From Calothrix sp. FI2-JRJ7 (lineage in GTDB: Bacteria; Cyanobacteriota; Cyanobacteriia; Cyanobacteriales; Nostocaceae): a DNA stretch of 64,000 bases. This document shows positions 16,820 through 26,691 of the stretch, in pieces. The notes beneath the pieces were generated by a model that did no database searches, was not told the origin of the DNA, and saw nothing but the letters and a program-made list of their open reading frames with translations. The DNA lies in assembly GCA_019359675.1 (NCBI GenBank), contig JAHHGX010000018.1:1-64000 (forward strand), read 5' to 3'. Within the stretch, counting starts at the first letter, position 1, and each line of letters begins with the position of its first letter. The position numbers and the translations under genes are program-made.

Positions 16820-19384
16820 GTGGAGTCTCGATACAACCCAGCAGACATTGAGGAAAAATGGCAAAACACATGGACTGAACTTGGCTTAGACAAGACTGTC
16901 ACCGATAGCGACAAGCCAAAATTTTATGCGCTGTCTATGTTCCCGTATCCTTCGGGAAGCTTGCACATGGGTCATGTCCGCAACTACACCATAACTGACG
17001 CTATCGCGCGCCTCAAAAGAATGCAAGGGTATCGGGTACTACATCCGATGGGTTGGGATGCTTTTGGTTTACCTGCGGAAAATGCTGCTATTGACAGGGG
17101 TGTTCCTCCGGCAAAGTGGACTTATCAAAATATTGAACAAATGCGGCAACAGTTAAAGCGTCTCGGTTATTCAATTGACTGGGACTGTGAAGTTGCTACT
17201 TGTTCGCCCGATTATTATAGATGGACGCAGTGGATTTTCTTACAGTTTTTTGAGGCAGGTTTGGCTTATCAAAGAGAAGCTGCGGTAAATTGGGACCCTG
17301 TAGACCAAACTGTAATAGCAAACGAACAAGTTATCGATGGACGTTCGTGGCGTAGCGGCGCCATTGTTGAGCGAAAATTATTACGGCAGTGGTTTTTAAA
17401 GATTACCGATTATGCCGAGCAGTTATTGAACGACCTTGATAAATTGCCAGGATGGCCCGAGCGTGTCAAATTAATGCAGGCTAACTGGATAGGTAAATCT
17501 ACAGGTGCCTATTTAGAGTTTCCCGTAGTTGGAAGCAATGAAAAAATAGCTGTATATACAACACGTCCTGATACAGTTTACGGTGTTAGCTATGTAGTGT
17601 TGGCGCCAGAACATCCATTAACAGAGAAAGTTACAACAAAAGAACAAAAAGCAGCAGTTGAAGCATTCGTACAGGAAGTTAGCAACCAAAGCGAGATGGA
17701 ACGTACTGCTGAAGATAAACCTAAACGCGGTATATCTACAGGTGGTAAGGCAATTAATCCATTTACAGAAGAGGAAATTCCTATTTGGATTGCTGATTAT
17801 GTATTGTATGAGTACGGTACAGGCGCCGTAATGGGTGTACCTGCACATGATGTACGCGATTTTAAATTCGCTAAAGACCAAAATTTGGCAATTAAAGTTG
17901 TAATTGTTGCTGATGGTGAAACAGAAACTGAATTAAAAGCTGCTTATACTGAAGCTGGGGTGTTGGTAAATTCACAGCAATTTGATGGCATGGCTTCGGG
18001 TGATGCTAAGAAAGCGATAGTTGAGTATGCAGAAAAACAAGGTTATGGTAAAGCGCGTATTCAATATCGTTTACGTGATTGGTTAATTTCGCGTCAGCGT
18101 TACTGGGGCGCCCCTATACCTATTATTCACTGTCCCAACTGCGGCACCGTTCCAGTTCCCGATGCTGATTTGCCTGTACAGTTGCCTGATAATGTTGAGT
18201 TAACAGGGCGAGGTGGTTCGCCATTAGCTTCTTTGGAAAGTTGGAAAAATGTACCTTGTCCAAGTTGTGGTACACCAGCACAAAGAGAAACCGATACGAT
18301 GGATACTTTTATTGATTCATCGTGGTATTTTTTACGGTTTACCGATGCCAAAAACGAGAACAAAATATTTGAGCCTGGTAGAGTCAACGATTTTATGCCC
18401 GTTGACCAATATGTAGGTGGTATAGAACATGCGATTTTACACTTGTTGTACTCGCGGTTTTTTACTAAAGTATTGCGCGATAGAGGTTTATTAAACTTTG
18501 ACGAACCCTTCCAAAGATTGTTAACTCAAGGAATGGTACAAGGTTTAACTTATATGAACCCCAATAAATCAGATAAAGATAAGTGGGTTCCTACGAGTTT
18601 AGTTAATGCAGCAGACCCTCGCGACCCCAAAACAGGCGAACCTTTACAGCTTGTTTACGCTACCATGTCCAAATCTAAAGGAAACGGTGTGGCGCCAGAA
18701 GATGTCATCGCCAAATATGGTATTGACACCGCGCGCATGTTTATATTGTTCAAAGCACCACCAGAAAAAGATTTGGAATGGGACGAAGCGGATGTTGAAG
18801 GACAATTTCGTTTCTTAAATAGGGTATGGCGCCTTGCTACAGAGTTTATCGCTGCTGGTAACACCAAAAAACAAGTCAATAAAAACGAATTAACCAAATC
18901 AGAGAAAGACTTAAGACGGGCAATTCATATTGCTATTAAGGAAATTACAGAAGACATCGAAGGTGGGTATCAATTTAATACTGCAATCTCTGAGTTAATG
19001 AAATTGAGTAATGCGCTTGCAGATGCGGACTGTAAAAACTCACCTGTATTTGCCGAAGGTATAAACACTTTAATTGTGTTATTGGCGCCGTTTGCTCCTC
19101 ACATCGCTGACGAATTATGGCATCAATTAGGCAATAAAGAATCAGTTCATATTCACTCATGGTTAAAATTTGAACCAGAAGCCTTAGTTGTAGATGAAAT
19201 TACCTTAGTAATTCAAATCAACGGCAAAAAACGCGGAGACTTACAGGCGCCTGCCACTTTAGATAAAGCTGGTTTAGAACAATACGCACGTGACTCTGAA
19301 GTAGCACAGCGTCATCTCGAAGGCAAAGAGATAAAGAAGGTAATTGTTGTACCTGGTAAATTAGTCAACTTCGTTGTTGGTTAA
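16820..19384 (+). CDS. leuS: Leucyl-tRNA synthetase
   Basis: 854 residues, normal for bacterial LeuRS. The class I motifs are present: HMGHVRNY (HIGH-type, near residue 50) and MSKSKGN (KMSKS-type, near residue 620). Between them lies the CP1 editing domain (about 220-420) with its threonine-rich [11 protein letters not shown] and the ALPHDV-like [11 protein letters not shown] Cys-rich zinc-type insertion follows ([10 protein letters not shown] and CPSCGTPA). The C-terminal anticodon-binding and leucine-specific parts are complete. The start is GTG at 16820, preceded by GGAG with suitable spacing. An ATG does not occur before the HIGH motif in a better position. Confidence 0.97.
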   Translation: MESRYNPADIEEKWQNTWTELGLDKTVTDSDKPKFYALSMFPYPSGSLHMGHVRNYTITDAIARLKRMQGYRVLHPMGWDAFGLPAENAAIDRGVPPAKWTYQNIEQMRQQLKRLGYSIDWDCEVATCSPDYYRWTQWIFLQFFEAGLAYQREAAVNWDPVDQTVIANEQVIDGRSWRSGAIVERKLLRQWFLKITDYAEQLLNDLDKLPGWPERVKLMQANWIGKSTGAYLEFPVVGSNEKIAVYTTRPDTVYGVSYVVLAPEHPLTEKVTTKEQKAAVEAFVQEVSNQSEMERTAEDKPKRGISTGGKAINPFTEEEIPIWIADYVLYEYGTGAVMGVPAHDVRDFKFAKDQNLAIKVVIVADGETETELKAAYTEAGVLVNSQQFDGMASGDAKKAIVEYAEKQGYGKARIQYRLRDWLISRQRYWGAPIPIIHCPNCGTVPVPDADLPVQLPDNVELTGRGGSPLASLESWKNVPCPSCGTPAQRETDTMDTFIDSSWYFLRFTDAKNENKIFEPGRVNDFMPVDQYVGGIEHAILHLLYSRFFTKVLRDRGLLNFDEPFQRLLTQGMVQGLTYMNPNKSDKDKWVPTSLVNAADPRDPKTGEPLQLVYATMSKSKGNGVAPEDVIAKYGIDTARMFILFKAPPEKDLEWDEADVEGQFRFLNRVWRLATEFIAAGNTKKQVNKNELTKSEKDLRRAIHIAIKEITEDIEGGYQFNTAISELMKLSNALADADCKNSPVFAEGINTLIVLLAPFAPHIADELWHQLGNKESVHIHSWLKFEPEALVVDEITLVIQINGKKRGDLQAPATLDKAGLEQYARDSEVAQRHLEGKEIKKVIVVPGKLVNFVVG

Positions 19385-19395
19385 AGTTTACATCA

Positions 19396-19420
19396 ATTTG
19401 TGAACCATTGGTTCACAAAT
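19396..19420. terminator. Hairpin after leuS, possible terminator
   Basis: ATTTGTGAACC pairs perfectly with GGTTCACAAAT around a 3-nt loop, 12 bp after the leuS stop. No T-run follows, so intrinsic termination is uncertain. Immediately downstream, at 19430-19447, lies a second palindrome of the type GGTGGGCATTGCCCACC, a dispersed repeat seen again near 47.24 kb. Confidence 0.4.
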
Positions 19421-19487
19421 CAGAAGTAGGGTGGGCATTGCCCACCATACAAATATACTTATGCACAACAATTTTTTAGCAACGTAT

Positions 19488-20852
19488 ATGAAAATTTATG
19501 ATGTTGTGATAGTTGGCGCCGGACCAGTTGGACTAGCAACAGCGCTTGGTTTACGTCAGCGTGGAATTGAAAATATTTTAGTTATCGACCAAACGCGCGC
19601 GTTTAGAAAAGTTGGTCAAGTAGTAGACCTTTTACCAAATGGTTTAAAAGCCATTAAGTATATTAATCCTAACGCTTACGAAGCCGTCAAAAACATAGCT
19701 ATACCACAAAATCAACCTCAGAAACCATCACCTGTATGGCTTTATAAAGATTTACAAGGAAAAAACGTATATTCAACCCATTTAAGTTTTGATGACTGGT
19801 TTGAAAAATATGGAGAAGGACGTGTTTCTGTAAGTTGGTATGATTTACAAACTTGTTTAAGAGAGTTACTACCTGAAAACATCGTAAAAATTAATAATCG
19901 CTGCGTAAATATTGAAGAAAAATCAGAAAATAACTGTGTGCGAATAGACAGCGTATCTGATGCTAGTGTAAATAATAACCCTTATGCGTATTGGGAAGAA
20001 GAGAAAGATGTAGAGGCGCCAACACAACAATTTGAAACAAAATCTTTTCAAGCAAAACTAGTAGTTGCAGCAGATGGAATCAATTCTACAGTTCGTAAAG
20101 TAATTTACCAAGATACTTCACATTCTGCCTTTGCACAACCTGAATATTCCAAATATGCTGCTATATTCTGTCGTGACATTGAAATACCATCACAACTACA
20201 TACACAACTCGAAGAAAAATATTTTAGTGAAGCATCAATTTTAACAATAGGTAATCACGCAGTACATAATACTTCAACAGAAAACCCAAGGTTAATGTTA
20301 TTTCGTAGAGGTAGTATTGGATATATATTACACATAGCCTTACGCTTAGAAGCAATACAAAATGCATCTGAAAACGCATTAATAGAAATAGCTTTCCAAG
20401 AATTAGAAAAAGCAGGCTTTCCAGAAGAATTAAAACAACTAGTGCGTTTATCTTCTCCTGCCAACATGCAACAGCGTCCTTACTATATTCACCGTGCAAT
20501 ACCTCATTCCAACGCAGCAGAACTAACATGGAGTTTAGGACGCACCGTATTAGTAGGCGATGCAGCACACGGAATGCCTCCTTTCATGGCACAAGGCGCC
20601 AACCAAGGTTTTGAAGACGCACTCGCAATTACAACCCAAATTCATAAAATTGCCCAAAATAATAATTGGGACAATATGCAGGCAATAACTGAGAGCTTTG
20701 AAATATATGAGAAGTATAGGCGCCCGTTCATGGAATATATGCAACATGCGACATTGACGCGCTTCCCTGTAGCATCAGACGAGTTATCAGAGGAATATGG
20801 GCAAAAAGTATATTGTCGCAATTTAGATTCGGCTGTTGGGGTAATGGTATAA
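19488..20852 (+). CDS. FAD-dependent monooxygenase
   Basis: Group A flavoprotein monooxygenase-like protein of about 455 residues. The FAD-binding Rossmann motif is VVIVGAGPVGLATALGLRQR at the very N-terminus. The middle DG motif is VVAADGINSTVRK. The ribityl/phosphate-binding GD motif is VLVGDAAHGMPPFMAQGANQ. The substrate cannot be named; similar enzymes hydroxylate aromatics or act in zeaxanthin- or salicylate-type reactions. In-frame ATGs at 19461 and further upstream exist, but the one at 19488 puts the Rossmann strand where the family has it. The upstream extension reads through a dispersed repeat. Confidence 0.85.
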   Translation: MKIYDVVIVGAGPVGLATALGLRQRGIENILVIDQTRAFRKVGQVVDLLPNGLKAIKYINPNAYEAVKNIAIPQNQPQKPSPVWLYKDLQGKNVYSTHLSFDDWFEKYGEGRVSVSWYDLQTCLRELLPENIVKINNRCVNIEEKSENNCVRIDSVSDASVNNNPYAYWEEEKDVEAPTQQFETKSFQAKLVVAADGINSTVRKVIYQDTSHSAFAQPEYSKYAAIFCRDIEIPSQLHTQLEEKYFSEASILTIGNHAVHNTSTENPRLMLFRRGSIGYILHIALRLEAIQNASENALIEIAFQELEKAGFPEELKQLVRLSSPANMQQRPYYIHRAIPHSNAAELTWSLGRTVLVGDAAHGMPPFMAQGANQGFEDALAITTQIHKIAQNNNWDNMQAITESFEIYEKYRRPFMEYMQHATLTRFPVASDELSEEYGQKVYCRNLDSAVGVMV

Positions 20853-21684
20853 ATGGAATTGAGAATCTCCATGTTAATAGCAGAATTCCATTAAGAGATT
20901 CCCAAAAATTAAATTAACAAATTTCTGTTGAAATGGTTTTCCGCAGTTTATATTTTTTCAACCGCGCGCAATTACAAAATTCAGAGTTACAACTTATACC
21001 TTGGTTGATGGAACATCATCGGTCAATGGGTCTTATTAAAGCTGTTCGCAGGCGACACAGGACTAATGCCCAAAGGTGGCTTTACATATGGGCACCAGCC
21101 TTAACGGGCACGCCAATGGCGAGGACACCCATCCCACAAGAATCATTTAACCATCCCTGGCGCCACCCACCCTACATTTAAAAATCCTTATTAAGATTGC
21201 ATTTAAGCTTATTCAACATAATGTAGGCACCGACTTTATATTACCTAAATACACGGGATCAGCATGTCACGCATTATTTGTCAAATATCTAGGAATGCTA
21301 TATTGTAAAAAACAACATTTTAAGTTTTATGATTATATCTATACATCAACTATACAGTTACTAACTTGATAGTTAACCATGCAATTGTATAATATTTAAA
21401 ATTAGGTAGTATAATGTTGCTGCCATAAAACTACGTATCATGCACCAAAATTATAAACAGGTGTTTTGATTGGACGAAAAGATTCTTCTGGGTTTAACAT
21501 CATAAAGTGCAAGAGTTTTATTATATTGAAGTTTGAGACACCTTGGAATCAAGGTGTCTTTACAACTGTGATTTACATTAACTGGGTAGTAATGAATTTT
21601 ATAACTAAAAATCATCTGATGTAATGTAAATCAAAGTCTTTAAGATGGTAGATGCATTAAAATGAGTTTACATTGTTAAAAAAC
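20853..21684. other. Long intergenic region with repeats
   Basis: I see no convincing gene. A frame at 20933-21181 reads through a dispersed repeat ('GGGCACGCCAATGGCGAGG' type) and was rejected. At 21536-21559 AGACACCTTG pairs perfectly with CAAGGTGTCT around a GAAT loop, a possible terminator for the PEP-CTERM gene that is transcribed toward it. A block at about 21420-21495 resembles, with many changes, one at 23171-23250. Confidence 0.45.
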
Positions 21685-22779
21685 TTAAAGATTAAGCTTT
21701 TTCTTGTTCTTTAATATGAAACCTAAGCCAAATATTCCAAGTGCTGCTACAGTTCCAGGCTCTGGCACTGTCACCGCGTTTTTAGTTTCTAATGGTAGTT
21801 GAACATTTGTAGCTGCTGTTTGGGTTTGAGCTACAGGTGGATTACTTTCAGATTGTTGAGTAGTTTGTGTCGATGCAGTTGCTGTTTGGGTTTGAGCTAC
21901 AGGTGGATTACTTTCAGATTGTTGAGTAGTTTGTGTCGGTGCAGTTGCTGTTTGGGTTTCAGCTACAGGTGGATTACTTTCAGATTGTTGGGTAGTTTGT
22001 GTCGGTGTAGTTGAAGTTTGGGTTTCAGCTACAGGTGGATTACTTTCAGATTGTTGGGTAGTTTGTGTCGGTGTAGTTGAATTTTGGGTTTCAGCTACAG
22101 GTGGATTACTTTCAGATTGTTGGGTAGTTTGTGTCGGTGTAGTTGAAGTTTGGGTTTCAGCTACAGGTGGATTACTTTCAGATTGTTGGGTAGTTTGTGT
22201 CGGTGTAGTTGAAGTTTGGGTTTCAGCTACAGGTGGATTACTTCCAGATTGTTGAGTAGTTTGTGTCGGTGTAGTTGAATTTTGGGTTTCAGCTACAGGT
22301 GGATTACTTCCAGATTGTTGAGTAGTTTGTGTCGGTGTAGTTACAGTTTGGGTTTGAGCTAGTTTTAAGACTTCTGTATACTCAAAGGTAGACGAAGCGG
22401 CGCCTTTAGGAAGCTGATTCTGTTGATATGATGAAGTTAAAATAAACAATTGACCTTCTCCAGGTCCCATGTTGTCAGATTTATTGTTACCTGCTTTGAC
22501 AGTATAAGCAATAAGTTGAGAGCCTGGATATTTTTGTAAAATACTTGTTGGGTTATATGTTGTTGTGCTTGCTCCAGCAGAGAAATTATCAATTTTAACC
22601 TTGGTGATACCTGAAGAAGTTTGAATGTAAAGAACAACGTTTGATAAATCTTTTCCGTTAGGAGAGTTAATTGTCAAAGCTTGCGCTAGCGAAACTCCCA
22701 TCATTGAGACAAGAGTTGCAAACCCAATAGCAGTTCCTAATACATAGCGAACAATTGTTGGCATCAAGTTATTTTTCAT
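21685..22779 (-). CDS. PEP-CTERM-anchored surface protein with eight 22-residue repeats
   Basis: 364 residues. A signal peptide covers about 1-34 (FATLVSMMGVSLAQA). A globular N-domain of unknown type follows (35-140, ALTINSPNGKDLSNVVLYIQ). Then come eight consecutive 22-residue units (150-325) built on TQTTQQSxSNPPVAxTQ. The end is a PEP-CTERM sorting signal: VPEPGT, a hydrophobic helix (VAALGIFGLGFIL) and the basic tail KNKKKLNL. PEP-CTERM proteins are processed by exosortase and are often surface or sheath proteins. The Thr/Gln/Ser/Pro-rich repeats look like a flexible, possibly glycosylated stalk. The repeats are nearly identical at DNA level, so copy number may vary between strains. Confidence 0.85.
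   Translation of the reverse strand: MKNNLMPTIVRYVLGTAIGFATLVSMMGVSLAQALTINSPNGKDLSNVVLYIQTSSGITKVKIDNFSAGASTTTYNPTSILQKYPGSQLIAYTVKAGNNKSDNMGPGEGQLFILTSSYQQNQLPKGAASSTFEYTEVLKLAQTQTVTTPTQTTQQSGSNPPVAETQNSTTPTQTTQQSGSNPPVAETQTSTTPTQTTQQSESNPPVAETQTSTTPTQTTQQSESNPPVAETQNSTTPTQTTQQSESNPPVAETQTSTTPTQTTQQSESNPPVAETQTATAPTQTTQQSESNPPVAQTQTATASTQTTQQSESNPPVAQTQTAATNVQLPLETKNAVTVPEPGTVAALGIFGLGFILKNKKKLNL
21805..22332 (-). repeat. Eight in-frame 66-bp tandem repeats
   Basis: The array encodes the stalk of the PEP-CTERM protein. Units differ at few positions: Gly or Glu after QQS, Glu or Gln before TQ, and N/T plus S/A choices at the end. Units near the C-terminal end of the protein share QTQTATA-type variants and those in the middle share ETQTST, which suggests local duplication. 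Confidence 0.9.
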
Positions 22780-23063
22780 TTTTTTAAATCGTTGGCAGTT
22801 TTGTATTTATCTTCAACCGTCATCATGCTAACTATAACTACAAATCAATGACAACATATAAATTACTTAATTTGTTTTTAGAGTATTTAGCCATAACTAT
22901 ATAAAGCTATTTCATAATTTTATTAAAAATTATATTTTTGTACGTAAAATCCACATTTAAATAATGATTATCAAAATTAGGTCAATATATTTATTGCTTG
23001 TAACAGCTTGTCTAGGTCTGCATTAGAAATTAAAGTTATTTTTTACTGAGATTTGACGGTCAT
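22780..23063. other. Intergenic, no gene seen
   Basis: Very AT-rich upstream region of the PEP-CTERM gene. It likely contains that gene's promoter. I see no coding frame, repeat or RNA gene in it. Confidence 0.4.
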
Positions 23064-23161
23064 AATCATGCTGAAAGTGTGGCACTTGGCGCCCATCACT
23101 CAAGAACACGTGCTATTATTGTGATGCCTGTAACTTCCCACAAGTAAAGGTCAACGCAGTA
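23064..23161 (+). pseudogene. Fragment of ilvA (threonine deaminase), about 1.3 kb before the intact gene
   Basis: About 98 bp align with 24379-24477 inside intact ilvA, with roughly four of five bases identical. The fragment translates NHAESVALGAHHSRTRAIIV and then MPVTSHK before a stop. The intact gene reads NHAQGVALGARHLGTRAIIV and MPVTTPQVKVNAV. A 1-bp deletion near the end causes the stop. It is a remnant of a partial duplication or of an old second ilvA copy. Confidence 0.8.
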
Positions 23162-23294
23162 CTGTAATATTGGCGCCATAATAAAATTACGTATTATACA
23201 CCTAATGTATAAACGTGTGTTGCCCTGCGCGAAAAGATTTGTCTGAGTTCTATATAATCTGCTGCAACCGTTCTAATATGTGTGGAGCATAAAA

Positions 23295-23417
23295 TTACTC
23301 GCCAGTATTAAGATGAACTCGCGCAGGTACATCTTCAATTAAAAACAGTTTGCCATTAACTTCTAAACTATAAGTTACTTCTTGCTCTACTAATACGTCA
23401 TCCCAATCATTTGCCAT
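23295..23417 (-). CDS. Small YgiT-like C-terminal fragment, probably a gene remnant
   Basis: A 40-residue frame starting MANDWDDVLVEQEVTYSLEV and ending DVPARVHLNTGE. The pattern 'KxVTYxLEVNGKxFLIEDVPARV' followed by a TGE end resembles the second half of YgiT/MqsA-type zinc-finger antitoxin proteins, without their CxxC pairs. Coding similarity seems to go a few residues upstream of the ATG (LKAELA) until a TGA, so the gene was probably longer. It lies in a stretch that also holds an ilvA remnant. I take it as decayed rather than a working antitoxin. Confidence 0.4.
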   Translation of the reverse strand: MANDWDDVLVEQEVTYSLEVNGKLFLIEDVPARVHLNTGE

Positions 23418-23512
23418 TGCTAGTTCTGCTTTTAGTCAAGCTATCTTTTCTTTGCTACCATGTAAAAAACTTGCAACAATAAATATATAATTTAGCTTAA
23501 AACTTTGATACT

Positions 23513-24085
23513 ATGGTGCAAACTGAAGCTAAAGCATTAACGCTAGCAGAATTTTTACAATTACCTGAAACTAAACCCGCTAGTGAGTACGTAAACGGTC
23601 AAGTCATCCAAAAGCCTATGCCAAGAGGAAAACATAGTAAATTACAGGGTCGTTTTGTTACGGTAGTTAATGATATTGGCGAAAAACAGAAAATTGCTTT
23701 AGCACTGCCAGAACTACGATGTATTTTTGGTGGACGCTCCATTGTGCCCGATGTTGCTATTTTTACCTGGAACCGTATTCCTTTGGATGAAGAGGGTGAT
23801 ATTGCAAATATTTTCTCTTCTCATCCAGATTGGACAATTGAAATTCTTTCACCAGACCAAAGTCAAACAAAAGTTATAAATAATATATTGCACTGTCTCA
23901 AAGCTGGTTGTCAGATGGGGTGGTTAGTTGACCCGGAGGAAAAATCTGTTATTGCTTATCCCCAGTCTCAACAGCCTATTTTTTTACAAGAACCAGATTT
24001 ATTACTCCCTGCTCCTGATTTTATTACAGATTTAAGGCTGAGTGTTGGAGAATTATTTAGCTGGCTGAAACCAGGTAATATTTAA
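23513..24085 (+). CDS. Uma2-family (DUF820) endonuclease-like protein
   Basis: 190 residues of the Uma2 family, which has a PD-(D/E)xK nuclease-like fold and is greatly expanded in filamentous cyanobacteria. Typical features are LTLAEFLQLPETKPASEYVN, the acidic centre VPDVAIFTW, and DWTIEILSPDQSQTKVINNI, where Asp and the following Glu/Gln belong to the nuclease-like motif. Its function in cells is not established; defence or transposon association is often proposed. The closest relative in the window is at 50625-51185 (same LPETKPASEY and SPxQSQTKVI motifs). The start at 23513 matches that paralogue. Confidence 0.85.
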   Translation: MVQTEAKALTLAEFLQLPETKPASEYVNGQVIQKPMPRGKHSKLQGRFVTVVNDIGEKQKIALALPELRCIFGGRSIVPDVAIFTWNRIPLDEEGDIANIFSSHPDWTIEILSPDQSQTKVINNILHCLKAGCQMGWLVDPEEKSVIAYPQSQQPIFLQEPDLLLPAPDFITDLRLSVGELFSWLKPGNI

Positions 24086-24147
24086 GGTACATAAGTGTCG
24101 TAGAATAATGATTTATCCTTAAGAATGCATTTACCTGCCTCACACCC

Positions 24148-25659
24148 ATGCTTTGCGACTATCTGGTACAAATTCTGACTGCCCGTGTGTATGATGTAGC
24201 TCAAGAAACACCCCTTGATTTAGCTTCTAATCTTTCTGTACGTCTCAACAACAAGCTACTCCTCAAACGCGAGGATATGCAGTCAGTATTTTCTTTTAAG
24301 TTGCGTGGCGCCTATAACAAGATGGTGAACTTACCACCGGATATGTTAGCACAAGGTGTAATCGCAGCATCGGCAGGAAATCATGCTCAAGGTGTGGCAC
24401 TCGGCGCCCGTCATTTAGGAACACGGGCTATTATTGTAATGCCTGTAACTACTCCGCAAGTAAAGGTTAATGCTGTGAAAGCGCGCGGTGGTGAAGTTGT
24501 TTTGCATGGTGATACTTATGATGATGCTTATGCTCATGCACGACAATTAGAAGCCGAAAAAGGCTTAACATTTATTCATCCTTTTGATGACCCAGATGTA
24601 ATAGCTGGGCAAGGTACGATTGGGATGGAGATTTTACGACAATATCAGCAACCTATACACGCGATATTTGTGGCAATTGGTGGAGGTGGGTTGATATCGG
24701 GAGTAGCTGCTTATATAAAACGGTTGCGTCCAGAAATTAAGATTATTGGGGTGGAACCTGTTGATGCAGATGCGATGAACCAATCTTTAAAAGCTGGAAA
24801 GCGGGTGCGGTTGTCGCAGGTGGGGTTATTTGCTGATGGTGTCGCTGTGCGGGAAGTTGGGGAAGAAACGTTTCGGTTGTGTCAGGAATATGTAGACGAC
24901 ATTATATTAGTCAATACTGACGATACTTGTGCTGCTATTAAAGATGTATTTGAAGATACACGCTCAATTGTGGAACCTGCGGGTGCTTTAGCAATAGCAG
25001 GTGCCAAAGCATATGTAGAACGCGAGCAAATTGAAGGTCAAACTTTAATTGCTATTGCTTGCGGCGCCAATATGAACTTCGACCGTCTCCGTTTTGTTGC
25101 TGAACGTGCGGAATATGGAGAACAACGCGAGGCAATATTCGCAGTAACTATTCCTGAACAAGCAGGAAGTTTACATAAATTCTGCGAATGTATTGATAGA
25201 CGTAACTTAACAGAGTTTAATTATCGTATTGCAGATGAGAAAATTGCCCATATTTTTGTGGGGATGCAAATTCAAAAGCGTGCAGATAGAGCCAAAATGG
25301 TAGAAGCTTTTGAAAATTGCGGTTTCCCTACGTTAGATTTAACCGATGATGAATTTACAAAGCTGCATTTACGGCATATGGTAGGTGGACGTTCACCATT
25401 AGCGCACAACGAACTATTATATAGGTTTGAATTTCCTGAACGCCCAGGCGCCTTAATGAAATTCGTTAGCTCAATGAGTCCCAACTGGAATATCAGTGTT
25501 TTCCACTATCGTAATAATGGTTCAGATTACAGCAAAATAGTAGTAGGTATACAAGTACCACCACAGGAAATGCAAGAATGGCAAGCATTTTTAGACACCC
25601 TCGGCTACACATACTGGGACGAAAATGATAATCCCGCATACAAGCTGTTTCTAGCGTAG
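24148..25659 (+). CDS. ilvA: Threonine ammonia-lyase (biosynthetic threonine deaminase)
   Basis: 503 residues, PLP enzyme that converts threonine to 2-oxobutanoate, the first step to isoleucine. The PLP lysine sits in SVFSFKLRGAYNKM (near residue 55). The phosphate-binding glycine loop is VAIGGGGLISGVA. Two C-terminal ACT-like regulatory domains follow (EAIFAVTIPEQAGSLHKF, and YRFEFPERPGALMKFVSSM), so isoleucine feedback is expected. The length equals that of the long, regulated bacterial form. It lies 62 bp after the Uma2 gene, in the same direction, which may be chance. A damaged piece of the same gene lies 1.3 kb upstream. Confidence 0.96.
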   Translation: MLCDYLVQILTARVYDVAQETPLDLASNLSVRLNNKLLLKREDMQSVFSFKLRGAYNKMVNLPPDMLAQGVIAASAGNHAQGVALGARHLGTRAIIVMPVTTPQVKVNAVKARGGEVVLHGDTYDDAYAHARQLEAEKGLTFIHPFDDPDVIAGQGTIGMEILRQYQQPIHAIFVAIGGGGLISGVAAYIKRLRPEIKIIGVEPVDADAMNQSLKAGKRVRLSQVGLFADGVAVREVGEETFRLCQEYVDDIILVNTDDTCAAIKDVFEDTRSIVEPAGALAIAGAKAYVEREQIEGQTLIAIACGANMNFDRLRFVAERAEYGEQREAIFAVTIPEQAGSLHKFCECIDRRNLTEFNYRIADEKIAHIFVGMQIQKRADRAKMVEAFENCGFPTLDLTDDEFTKLHLRHMVGGRSPLAHNELLYRFEFPERPGALMKFVSSMSPNWNISVFHYRNNGSDYSKIVVGIQVPPQEMQEWQAFLDTLGYTYWDENDNPAYKLFLA

Positions 25660-26170
25660 GTTGGGTGGAGGCTTTGCGGAACCCAACACAATATTATTTG
25701 TTAATGTAAATTCTTGCTTCGTTTCTAACCCGCCTATGGCTCAAAGCCATAGGCTAATAGCGCAAGTCCATTAAAATGGACTGAACAGTATAATAATGTT
25801 GGTTGAGTAACACCACGCTATGAAGAAGCGCTCCGCTATTAATCCGTGTCATTAAATTTGGTAGTAAATATTTTTACCACAGAGGCTTTTAGGGCACAGA
25901 GATGAGAGTTAAGAAAGTTGAAGCGCACGGTGCCTATTCTCAGAATTAATGACATTGACCACTAGCTTAAAAGTGATTAAGTTTCTATTGCATACCCATT
26001 AACTAATAACCTTCTTAAAAAAATTCTACCTGTTGAAAGTTCGTTTTTTCTATTTCCTTTACAGTTCCAGTTATCTGAATAATTAAGACGCTTCTTAAAA
26101 AGATTTTTTGCGAAGCGAAAGGCGTGCATTGAATTATTAAAAATTGTATTTAATTCCTGTAAGTTGATAC
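25660..26170. repeat. Repeat-filled intergenic region after ilvA
   Basis: Several dispersed elements follow one another: a 'GGTTGGGTGGAG ... GGAACCCAAC' hairpin at about 25658-25688, CCTATGGCT-CAA-AGCCATAGG at 25733-25753, an AGTCCATT/AATGGACT hairpin near 25765-25782, and a 'CCACAGAGG ... GGCACAGAG' element near 25877-25905. No gene is seen. Confidence 0.6.
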
Positions 26171-26313
26171 ATACAGCAGATTGCAGGTTGGTGAGGTACA
26201 GTAATTGAAAAATGTCTAAAATGTTAGTAATTAATCAAATTAGGTAGAGTTTCTATTTTACCTATTTATACGACAAATATTGGTGTACCTCATTTACTCG
26301 CAATCTGCTGTAT
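26171..26313. repeat. 143-bp element with 29-bp inverted ends
   Basis: ATACAGCAGATTG at 26171 begins the left end, which continues to GAGGTAC near 26199. The right end (26285-26313) is its near-perfect inverse and finishes CAATCTGCTGTAT. Internal sequence is AT-rich and non-coding. The right arm carries the last codons and stop of the truncated GIY-YIG gene. It looks like a MITE-type insertion. Confidence 0.6.
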
Positions 26314-26691
26314 ATGTATAACATTCAAAGATAATACCGTTTTCTGAACTCTCCAATTATCTCCCCAAGAGATAGAATCTTCAATAAACTTAGAGTCTAG
26401 CTTTCTTGGAGGTTCCACACCTAGCACAAAACAGTATGGTGCAATAGTGTGTAATGTTTCCCGCAGTAGCGTCTCTGTTGGGTGTAGTTTTTTGGCTTTA
26501 ACTTGTGTTCTGTTAAGTAACGGATTATACTGTTCTATACGTTTTTGCTCTATAGTATCAAGTTTTGATTCGGGTACTAATTCGTAATAAATGTTGAATA
26601 GCTTTTTCTTTTGCTTCTGTAGCTGATAAAATCGATGATGCCTCTTACCTTTCCAGCGCACGCATAAATTTTTTGCTTTTCCGACATACAT
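26290..26691 (-). pseudogene. GIY-YIG nuclease, N-terminally truncated
   Basis: 133 residues beginning MYVGKAKNLCVRWKGKRHHR, which is the second half of a GIY-YIG domain (the YIG strand and the conserved Arg helix). The catalytic-type EQKRIEQYNPLLN, with its Glu and Asn, also follows. The first strand with the GIY motif should lie 15-25 residues before this point. Upstream the frame runs into a TAA after three codons, and the other strand is occupied by a different gene. The C-terminal eight residues are encoded by the arm of a repeat. Both ends therefore look rearranged, and activity is doubtful. Confidence 0.55.

Noticed and set aside
20933-21181. 82-codon open frame after the monooxygenase
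   Set aside because: Its second half reads through a dispersed intergenic repeat (GGGCACGCC and GCGAGGACACCCAT type), composition is not protein-like, and no start signal is seen.
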